Shown: piece after piece, positions 9,794-17,145 of the stretch | Layout of the letters: the number at the start of each line of letters is the position of its first letter | Numbering within the stretch: the stretch's first letter is position 1 | Assembly: GCA_964634325.1 (NCBI GenBank) | Contig: CAZWJF010000003.1 | Span: forward strand, 62,001 to 126,000 | Length of the DNA stretch: 64,000 nt | Source of the DNA: JAJXWB01 sp964634325 | Lineage (GTDB): Bacteria; Pseudomonadota; Alphaproteobacteria; Rhizobiales; Beijerinckiaceae | Reading direction: 5' to 3' | The notes under the pieces: model-generated | Told to the model about the DNA's origin: nothing | Database searches by the model: none | What the model saw: the letters and a program-made list of their open reading frames with translations, nothing else | Made by a program: the position numbers and the translations under genes

Positions 9794-10060
9794 TCTGACT
9801 CCGAGGCGACCTCACCGTCGCGTTCGCGACCGGTGCGGCCTGCCCTGCGGCCGGATGCATGGCGCGGCTTTAACCGCTCGGGCGATCCTGTGGCGAGAGA
9901 GGGGCTGCAAGCTCCAGATAACGCCCCGTCGCCTGCACGATCCGGTCACTTTCCGGTCGCGATCGGGCTCTAACGTGCGTTTTGTCACAGCGGCGGCGGC
10001 CCCGATGCGGGAACTTGGGTTTGTTCGCCAATCCGATTTTGCGCCGAGGGAGAGAGTCCG

Positions 10061-10345
10061 ATGGTCGTGCAGGACATCATGAACTCGTGTTCGAACGAGC
10101 TGGTCGCCGAAGCCGCGGTCGCTTCGATTGGCGGCGCGTTCGCGCGGCGCGTCCGCGAAACAGCGCGGAGCAGGGGCGTGCGGCCGGGCGCGCTGGCGGC
10201 TTCTGTCGTCCTCAAATTTCGCAGAAATGCGCGCGCCGAGGAATTCGAGGCTCTGCAGCGGGCGGTCGCCGGCGAAGATCTGCCGGTGCTGCGGGGTCTG
10301 ACGTTGATCGTCGAGCCCGAACTTGGCGAGACGAGGTCGTCCTGA
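10061..10345 (+). CDS. Small conserved hypothetical protein
   Basis: A 94-residue soluble protein, probably cytoplasmic (no signal peptide or membrane segment). The ATG at 10061 follows a purine-rich GAGGGAGAGAG, and a second ATG at 10079 is possible. The central and C-terminal part (FRRNARAEEFEALQRAVAG, then LPVLRGLTLIVEPE) looks alpha/beta with a conserved feel, but I recognise no named family. The 267 bp upstream (9794-10060) holds no other gene I can support. It is followed 65 bp later by the DedA pair. Function unknown. Confidence 0.55.
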   Translation: MVVQDIMNSCSNELVAEAAVASIGGAFARRVRETARSRGVRPGALAASVVLKFRRNARAEEFEALQRAVAGEDLPVLRGLTLIVEPELGETRSS

Positions 10346-10410
10346 TCCAGGCCGGCGCTTGCCTGTGAAGCGCTCTGCGAGGTAAGCCGGCGCGGTCAGC
10401 GGAGCGCGCC

Positions 10411-11055
10411 GTGCATCTTTTCGATCCCGACCAGATTTCGCATCTGCTCTCCGTATATGGCTACGGGCTCGTGCTCTTCGCCGTCGCGCTCGAGAGCGCG
10501 GGAGTCCCAATGCCCGGCGAAACCGTTCTGGTGACGGCCGCCGTCTACGCCGGCACCACGCATCGCCTCGAGATCGCAGGAGTGATCGCCGCCGCGGCGG
10601 CCGGCGCGATCGTCGGCGACAACATCGGTTTCTGGGTGGGGCGCGAGGCTGGACCTGCAATCCTCGCCCGGTTCGGGCGGTTGGCCGGGCTGGACGAGCG
10701 GCGGCAAAAGCTCGGGCAATACCTTTTCTTTCGCTTTGGCGGCGCGATCGTCTTCTTTGGCCGGTTCGTCGCGTTCCTGCGCGCCTTCGCGGCGCTGCTG
10801 GCCGGGGTCAATCGCCTGCCGCCGCTTCGCTTCTTCGTCTACAACGCGGCCGGCGGGATCGTCTGGGCGACGATCTTTGGTCTTGGCGGCTATGCGCTCG
10901 GCGCTGAATTCCATCGAATAGCCGGGCCGTTTGGCCTTACGATGCTGGCCGCGGCGGTTGTCGCCGTCTTTTTCGGATGGCGTTTTTACCGCCATCACGA
11001 ACAGAGATTGCTTGACGAGGCCGAACGCGCCATGAACGCTCAAGTCGTCCGCTAG
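10411..11055 (+). CDS. DedA-family membrane protein, copy 1
   Basis: A 214-residue polytopic protein of the DedA/SNARE-associated (VTT) superfamily. Some members flip or carry undecaprenyl phosphate or other phospholipids. Visible family features are LESAGVPMPGET near residue 30, GDNIGFWVGR, and the FFGRFVAFLRAFAALLAGVN segment with the two functional arginines, ending in YNAAGGIVWA. The start is GTG at 10411 with GGAG 6 nt upstream. It lies 8 bp before a close paralogue on the same strand. Confidence 0.9.
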   Translation: MHLFDPDQISHLLSVYGYGLVLFAVALESAGVPMPGETVLVTAAVYAGTTHRLEIAGVIAAAAAGAIVGDNIGFWVGREAGPAILARFGRLAGLDERRQKLGQYLFFRFGGAIVFFGRFVAFLRAFAALLAGVNRLPPLRFFVYNAAGGIVWATIFGLGGYALGAEFHRIAGPFGLTMLAAAVVAVFFGWRFYRHHEQRLLDEAERAMNAQVVR

Positions 11056-11063
11056 GCCTCTTC

Positions 11064-11723
11064 ATGCTCCACGTCTGGATCCAGCCGCTCGTTGCGCAGT
11101 ACGGGCTCTACGCGGTCTTTCTGATCGTCATGCTCGAAAGCGCGGGCGTGCCCCTGCCGGGCGAAACCGCCCTCGTGCTCGCCTCCATTTACGCCGGAAT
11201 GTCGGGCGAGTTGAATATCGTTCACGTCATCGCGGCGGCTTCGGCCGGGGCGATCATCGGCGACAATATCGGTTTCATGGTGGGGCGCCGTTACGGCCTT
11301 CCCCTGGTCAAGCGCTACGGCGCGATGATCGGCCTCGACGACAAGCGGCTCGCATTCGGCCAGCACATGTTCGCGCGCCACGGCGCCAAGATCGTATTCT
11401 TCGGCCGCTTCGTCGCCGTGCTGCGCATCTTCGCCGCGCTGCTCGCGGGCGTAAATCACTACAGCTGGCGCTCGTTCCTCTTTTACAACGCCGCTGGCGG
11501 CGTCGCATGGGCGAGTTTGTTTGGCGTTGGCGGGTATGTGTTCGGCGATGCGGTGCATCGGGTGGCCGGCCCAATCGGCATGATTGGTCTGGCGTTCGCC
11601 GTCGCCGGCCTGATTGCAGGCTGGTGGGTGATGCGCCGCCAGGAGGAGCGTTACGAACGCGAATTCATGCAGCAGGCCAAGGAATCGGAAGAAGCTCTCG
11701 AAATCGACGTCCGCCGAGACTGA
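11064..11723 (+). CDS. DedA-family membrane protein, copy 2
   Basis: A 219-residue paralogue of the preceding gene, sharing LESAGVPLPGET, GDNIGFMVGR, FFGRFVAVLRIFAALLAGVN and FYNAAGGVAWAS. The arginines of the FxGRF..R motif are kept in both copies, so neither looks inactivated. The charged C-terminal tail (QEERYEREFMQQAKE) is probably cytoplasmic. The start is ATG at 11064, only 8 bp after the first copy's stop, with no strong Shine-Dalgarno, so translation may be coupled. The substrate is unknown; a polyprenyl phosphate or phospholipid is a family-based guess. Confidence 0.9.
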   Translation: MLHVWIQPLVAQYGLYAVFLIVMLESAGVPLPGETALVLASIYAGMSGELNIVHVIAAASAGAIIGDNIGFMVGRRYGLPLVKRYGAMIGLDDKRLAFGQHMFARHGAKIVFFGRFVAVLRIFAALLAGVNHYSWRSFLFYNAAGGVAWASLFGVGGYVFGDAVHRVAGPIGMIGLAFAVAGLIAGWWVMRRQEERYEREFMQQAKESEEALEIDVRRD

Positions 11724-11754
11724 ACGAGAGTCGCGGCGGTCGTCGGGTTCCGAA

Positions 11755-12759
11755 TTACAGCGACTTTCCGAAGCGATGCGCGATCTCGCCGATGATGCCG
11801 CGGCGGAAGGCCAACACGCAGGCGACAAAGATGACGCCTTGAATGACGGTGACCCACTGGCCGAAGCCGGCGAGGTAGTTCTGCATCGCCACGATGATGA
11901 AGGCGCCGACGATCGGACCGAATATTGTGCCGAGACCTCCGACCAGCGTCATCAGAACGACTTCGCCGGACATGGAAAAGTGCACGTCGGTCAGCGAGGC
12001 GTTTTGCGCGACGATCGACTTGGTCGCGCCGGCGAGGCCCACGAGCGCGGCCGACATCACGAAAGCCGCGAGCTTGTATTGATCGGCCTTGTAACCAAGC
12101 GAGATCGCGCGCGGCTCGTTTTCGCGAATCGACTTCAGGACGTCGCCGAACGGAGAATTGATGATCCTGTGGATGATCAGGAAGCCGACGACGAAAACCG
12201 CGAGGACGAAGTAATACATCGTCATCTGGTTCGACAGGTTGATCAGTCCGAACGCCTTGCCCTGCGGCACGCCCTGAATGCCGTCCTCGCCGTGGGTGAA
12301 CGGCGCTTCGAGGCAGAAGAAGTAGATCATCTGCGACAGGGCGAGGGTGATCATCGCGAAATAGATGCCCTGTCGCCGAATGGCCAGCGCGCCGGTGACC
12401 AGGCCGAGGATGGCGGACGCCGCGATGCCGAACAGAATGGCCAGCACGGGATCCATCGGGCCGAAATGAAGATGGATCGGGCCGACGTCGATCGTGCCGA
12501 GCTTGGCCATATGCGCTGAGACGTAACCCGCCAATCCGAGGAACATGGCGTGGCCGAACGACAGCAGGCCGACGTAGCCGATCAGAAGGTTGAACGCGCA
12601 GGCGAACAAGGCGAAGCACAGCGCCTGCATCAGAAAGAACGGATAGATGGCCGCCGGCGCTACGATGAGCAGCGCGAGCATGACGAGGAACCCGATCTGC
12701 TCGTCGCGCCGTTTGGCCGCATCGAGCGCCGCGCTGGTGGTAATGGCGTGCGCGGTCAT
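11755..12759 (-). CDS. livM: Branched-chain amino-acid type ABC transporter permease LivM
   Basis: A 334-residue integral membrane protein with about nine hydrophobic segments and the LivM-type stretch LLIGYVGLLSFGHAMFLGLAGY, followed later by GGLGTIFGPIVGAF, the EAA-like coupling region. It is the last gene of the livG-livF-livH-livM run; its ATG follows the livH stop by 1 bp, implying coupling. With LivH it forms the channel of a HAAT-family importer for branched-chain or other hydrophobic amino acids, amides or urea. The substrate cannot be fixed because the operon has no binding protein. Confidence 0.92.
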   Translation of the reverse strand: MTAHAITTSAALDAAKRRDEQIGFLVMLALLIVAPAAIYPFFLMQALCFALFACAFNLLIGYVGLLSFGHAMFLGLAGYVSAHMAKLGTIDVGPIHLHFGPMDPVLAILFGIAASAILGLVTGALAIRRQGIYFAMITLALSQMIYFFCLEAPFTHGEDGIQGVPQGKAFGLINLSNQMTMYYFVLAVFVVGFLIIHRIINSPFGDVLKSIRENEPRAISLGYKADQYKLAAFVMSAALVGLAGATKSIVAQNASLTDVHFSMSGEVVLMTLVGGLGTIFGPIVGAFIIVAMQNYLAGFGQWVTVIQGVIFVACVLAFRRGIIGEIAHRFGKSL

Positions 12760-12760
12760 G

Positions 12761-13648
12761 TCAGGCGGTCCTTCCGAACAGGCCCGCAGGCTTGATGAGC
12801 AGCACGATCGCCATGATGACGAACACGACCGTGTTGGACGCCTCCGGGTAGAACACTTTGGTGAGGCCCTCGACGACGCCGAGCATGAAGCCGGTCACGA
12901 TCGAGCCCATGATCGACCCCATGCCGCCGATGACGACAACGGCGAAGACGACGATGATGAAGTCGGCGCCCATCAGCGGCCGGACTTGGTTGATCGGCGC
13001 GGCGAGCACGCCGGCGAGCGCGGCGAGGCCGACGCCGAAGCCGTAGGTCAGCGTGATCATCAGCGGCACGTTGATGCCGAAGGCGCGCACCAGCGACGGA
13101 TTTTCCGTCGCCGCTCGCAGATAGGCGCCGAGCTTGGTCTTCTCGATCGCGTACCAGACCGCGATGCAGACGGCGAGTGAGAAGATCACAACCCAGCCGC
13201 GGTAGTTCGGCAGGTACATGAAGCCGAGGTTCTTGCCGCCCTTCAAGAGGTCGGGAATTTCGTAGGGAAGGCCCGACGACCCGAAATAGTTCTGGAACAG
13301 CCCCTGGATGATGAGCGCTATGCCGAAGGTCAGCAGCAGGCCGTAGAGGTGGTCGAGGCCCTGCAGCCTTTGCAGCATCGTCCGTTCGATCACGACGCCC
13401 AGCGCGCCGATGACGATTGGCGCGAGCAGGAGCGCCCACCAATAGTTCAACCCCGCGAGATTCAGCAGGAAATATGCGCAGAACGCGCCCATCATATAGA
13501 GCGAACCGTGCGCGAAATTGACGATGTTGAGCATGCCGAAGATGACGGCGAGCCCGAGGCTCAGCAGCGCATAGAAGGCCCCGTTGATGAGGCCAAGCAG
13601 CAACTGGCCGAACAGCGCCTGCATCGGGATGTTGAGAATGGGGATCAT
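12761..13648 (-). CDS. livH: Branched-chain amino-acid type ABC transporter permease LivH
   Basis: A 295-residue permease with the LivH N-terminal signature (LINGAFYALLSLGLAVIFGMLNIVNFAHGSLYMMG-type residues near 18-52) and the GGMGSIMGSIVTGF coupling loop near the C-terminus. About eight membrane segments are visible. It pairs with LivM as a heterodimeric channel. It lies 17 bp after livF and 1 bp before livM, all on the minus strand. Confidence 0.92.
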   Translation of the reverse strand: MIPILNIPMQALFGQLLLGLINGAFYALLSLGLAVIFGMLNIVNFAHGSLYMMGAFCAYFLLNLAGLNYWWALLLAPIVIGALGVVIERTMLQRLQGLDHLYGLLLTFGIALIIQGLFQNYFGSSGLPYEIPDLLKGGKNLGFMYLPNYRGWVVIFSLAVCIAVWYAIEKTKLGAYLRAATENPSLVRAFGINVPLMITLTYGFGVGLAALAGVLAAPINQVRPLMGADFIIVVFAVVVIGGMGSIMGSIVTGFMLGVVEGLTKVFYPEASNTVVFVIMAIVLLIKPAGLFGRTA

Positions 13649-13665
13649 TACAGGCTCTCAGAAAC

Positions 13666-14374
<709 letters not shown>

Positions 14375-14382
<8 letters not shown>

Positions 14383-15130
14383 CGCCCGCTCCCATGTAGG
14401 CCTGACGAACCTCCGGGTTCTTGGAGACTGTCGCGTAATCGCCCTCCGCCAGCACCTGTCCGCGCGTCAGCACGGTGATCGTGTCCGACAGGTTGGCGAC
14501 GACGTTGAGATTGTGCTCGACCATCAGGATCGTTCGGTTGGCCGAAACGCGCTTGATCAACGCGGCGATCTTATCGATGTCCTCGTGGCCCATGCCCGCC
14601 ATCGGCTCGTCCAGCAGCATCATCTCCGGCTCGAGCGCCAGCGTCGTCGCGATCTCGAGCGCGCGTTTGCGGCCATACGGCATCTCCACCGCGATCGTAT
14701 CGGCGTACTCGGTCAGGCCGACGTCGTCGAGCAAAGCGCGCGCGCGATCGTTGTACACATTCAAAACTGTCTTGGAGCGCCAGAAGTCGAACGAGTTTCC
14801 GCGTTCTCTCTGCAAGGCCACGCGCACATTCTCGAGCGCCGTCAGATGCGGGAAAACCGCCGAAATCTGGAACGACCGCACCAGCCCCATGCGAGCGATG
14901 TCGGCCGGCTTCGTCGCGGTGATGTCGCGGCCGTTGTAGGTGATTTTCCCGCGCGTCGGCTCCAGAAACTTCGTCAGAAGATTGAAGCAGGTCGTCTTGC
15001 CAGCGCCGTTCGGACCGATGAGAGCATGAATCGATCCGCGCTTGACGCGCAAAAAGACGTCCTTGACCGCCGTGAAGCCGGCGAATTCCTTCGTCAAGCC
15101 CTCGGTTTCGAGGACATATTCCCCACTCAC
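14375..15130 (-). CDS. livG: Branched-chain amino-acid type ABC transporter ATPase LivG
   Basis: A 251-residue ATPase: Walker A GPNGAGKTTCFN near 38-49, Walker B MMLLDEPMAGMG, H-loop LMVEHNLNVV. The signature is the variant MPYGRKRALEIA rather than LSGGQ, as is usual for LivG. The start is GTG at 15130 with an excellent GGGGAGG 7 nt upstream, partly overlapped by the 12-bp palindrome CCAAGGCCTTGG (15144-15155). It is the first gene of the operon. No binding protein is adjacent; a Liv-type one lies alone at 60096-61304. Confidence 0.93.
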
Positions 15131-15241
15131 GCGCTAACCTCCCCAAGGCCTTGGCGGCCATTCTTGATCGGCAACCTAGCCGAAGTCGCGAGATAATCAA
15201 GCGCGTCCAGATGATTCAGGGTAGGCTCAAACGCCTGAATT

Positions 15242-16051
15242 TTGGTCTGTGCGACGTCGCGCCGGAACTCCGCGTCGCTTGCCCTCAACTCTGCGGCCGG
15301 TCACCTCGCGCGTCGCAGGTCGCAGACGACGACACGGAGAAGCCGACTGCCTCCAGAGACGGTCTCCATTATCGTTCCAGCGCTCGATGAGGCGGCGACG
15401 ATCGGCGCGCGCCTGGCCGCTCTCTCGGCGTTTCGATCGCAGAGCGCCGAGATTCTCCTGGTCGACGGCGGCAGCGCCGATGAGACCCTGGAATGCGCGG
15501 CGCCGTATGTCGATCGCGCAACTCGCGCGCCCCGCGGGAGGGCGATGCAAATGAACGTCGGCGCGACGCTGGCGCGCGGCGACATACTTCTGTTCGTGCA
15601 TGCGGATACGACGTTGCCGCCGAATGCGTTGGCTCTGGTCCGCGACGGTCTTGCGGCGACCGACAGGGCGTGGGGTCGTTTCGATGTGCGCATCGCCGGT
15701 CGCCATCCTTTGCTGCCTGTGGTCGCTACGCTGATGAACCTGCGTTCCGGATTGACCGGCGTCGCGACCGGCGATCAGGCGATCTTCATCCGGCGGGCCG
15801 CGTTCGATCGCGTCGGCGGCTTTCCGGAAATCGCGCTCATGGAGGACATCGCAATTTCCGCGAAATTGAAACGATTGTCTCGTCCATTGCGCCTGCGCTC
15901 CCCGGTCGTCACCTCGGGCCGGCGATGGGACGAGAACGGCTTCTGGAAAACGGTCCTGTTGATGTGGCGATTGCGTCTCGCCTATTGGACCGGCGCGGAC
16001 CCGAACGAACTTGCTCGAGCTTATGGCTATGCGCCGAGAACAAGCGACTGA
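15242..16051 (+). CDS. TIGR04283-type family 2 glycosyltransferase
   Basis: A GT-A fold glycosyltransferase: SIIVPALDEAATIG starts the Rossmann strand, then ILLVDGGSADET, LFVHADTTLP (the DxD-like HAD) and DQAIFIRRAAFDRVGGFPE with the acceptor-side LMEDIAIS. This matches the TIGR04283 glycosyltransferases, named in databases for a proposed arsenosugar link; no arsenic genes are seen here. Limits given are the open frame from TTG 15242, but the conserved domain begins only near residue 40. A CTG at 15347 with GGAGA 7 nt upstream would give a family-like N-terminus. The 3' end overlaps the next gene by 29 bp. Confidence 0.8.
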   Translation: MVCATSRRNSASLALNSAAGHLARRRSQTTTRRSRLPPETVSIIVPALDEAATIGARLAALSAFRSQSAEILLVDGGSADETLECAAPYVDRATRAPRGRAMQMNVGATLARGDILLFVHADTTLPPNALALVRDGLAATDRAWGRFDVRIAGRHPLLPVVATLMNLRSGLTGVATGDQAIFIRRAAFDRVGGFPEIALMEDIAISAKLKRLSRPLRLRSPVVTSGRRWDENGFWKTVLLMWRLRLAYWTGADPNELARAYGYAPRTSD

Positions 16052-16661
16052 TGTCACGCTCGCCGTGATGGCGCGCGCGCCCGAGGCAGGCCGCGCGAAG
16101 ACGCGGCTCATTCCGACGCTCGGCGCGCACGGCGCCGCGCGGCTTCACGAATCTCTGGCGCGCCGCACGGTCGCCGAAGCCTGCGAGACGGACCTGTCCG
16201 TCGCCTTGTGGTGCGCCCCGGACCGGCGTCATCCCTTCTTCGAGGCGTGCGCCGCGCAGTTCGGCGTAACATTGCGCGACCAACCGCAGGGCGACCTCGG
16301 CGAGCGGATGCATCGGATCTTCGACGACGCGCGAGGGCCGCTACTGCTGATGGGGTCGGACTGGCCGACCATCGATGCGCGCCTCATCCAGACGTGCGCG
16401 CGCGCCCTCGACGAGGCCCCGGCTGTTTTCTTGCCGACCGAGGACGGCGGCTACGGCCTGGTTGGCCTTCGCCGCCCGATCCCGGAGATATTCGAGGGCA
16501 TGGCCTGGGGCGTCGACACGGTCATGTCCGAAACGCGCAGACGCCTGACCACGCTTGGCGTCGCCATGATCGAACCGGCGACGATCTGGGACGTCGATCG
16601 TCCGGAGGACGTCGTCCGGCTGGCGTCGTCCGGCTTCCCTATTCCCGCTTTTGCAGACTGA
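16023..16661 (+). CDS. TIGR04282/DUF2064-type nucleotidyl/glycosyltransferase-like protein
   Basis: About 212 residues with the DUF2064 pattern: MARAPEAGRAKTRLIPTLG near the start (the nucleotide-binding RxKTRL), LLLMGSDWPTID (DxD-like) and FLPTEDGGYGLVGL. TIGR04282 proteins are typically encoded next to TIGR04283 glycosyltransferases, as here, and the pair probably act in one glycosylation or activated-sugar pathway of unknown product. The start is uncertain: ATG 16023 and ATG 16029 are both possible and neither has a clear ribosome site, consistent with coupling to the overlapping upstream gene. The 3' end overlaps the convergent thioesterase gene by 23 bp. Confidence 0.8.
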   Translation: MAMRREQATDVTLAVMARAPEAGRAKTRLIPTLGAHGAARLHESLARRTVAEACETDLSVALWCAPDRRHPFFEACAAQFGVTLRDQPQGDLGERMHRIFDDARGPLLLMGSDWPTIDARLIQTCARALDEAPAVFLPTEDGGYGLVGLRRPIPEIFEGMAWGVDTVMSETRRRLTTLGVAMIEPATIWDVDRPEDVVRLASSGFPIPAFAD

Positions 16662-17130
16662 TCCCGCGCCCGGCCTGCTTCGGCATTGGTTCGTCGGCTT
16701 GCGCCGCGTGAAAGGCGCGAATGCGCGCGATCTGGCCCGGCGCGAACGGCGCCGTCCGCGGTTTGTCGCCCGACTGATCGACGCAGACGAGCGCCTGTTC
16801 GTTCAGCGCCGCGATTTCGCCGTCCCCGCGACGCATCTCCAGCCAGAGGCGAATGCGCTTGTCGTCGTGATCGAGGATGCGGCCGATGACCGAAACCGTC
16901 TCGCCGAGATGGACCTCGCGCAGATAGTGGATCGTCATCGTCAGCGTGTAGATCGTCAGGCTCGTGCGGTCGCGCCCGTCCTGATCCAGTCCGATCGCCG
17001 CCATCAGCCGATCGACCGACAGGCTGAACACGCGGGCGTAGGCCGCGTCGTTCATGTGCCCGTTGTAATCGATCCAGTCCGGCTGGACCGTCGTCGAAAA
17101 CAGGGGGCGCGGCAGGGCGTCGTCAATCAT
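16639..17130 (-). CDS. Hot-dog thioesterase, last gene of the carrier-protein operon
   Basis: A 163-residue single hot-dog protein with DWIDYNGHMNDAAYARVF near residues 18-35, the motif of 4-hydroxybenzoyl-CoA thioesterase/YbgC-like enzymes; the Asn-Gly-His-Met segment supplies the usual catalytic region. It resembles the thioesterases linked to carnitine/betainyl-CoA metabolism, but its substrate is not set by sequence. The ATG is 15 bp after the GH2 stop on the same strand, so it probably belongs to the carrier-protein operon, where it could release or proofread thioesters on the carrier protein or CoA. Membership rests on spacing alone. Confidence 0.8.
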   Translation of the reverse strand: MIDDALPRPLFSTTVQPDWIDYNGHMNDAAYARVFSLSVDRLMAAIGLDQDGRDRTSLTIYTLTMTIHYLREVHLGETVSVIGRILDHDDKRIRLWLEMRRGDGEIAALNEQALVCVDQSGDKPRTAPFAPGQIARIRAFHAAQADEPMPKQAGRGISLQKRE

Positions 17131-17145
17131 GCGGTTCGTGGCGGC

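Noticed and set aside
15242..16661. Arsenosugar biosynthesis locus
   Set aside because: The two proteins match families named for that pathway, but no arsenic methyltransferase or radical-SAM partner is present, so the pathway label is not supported.
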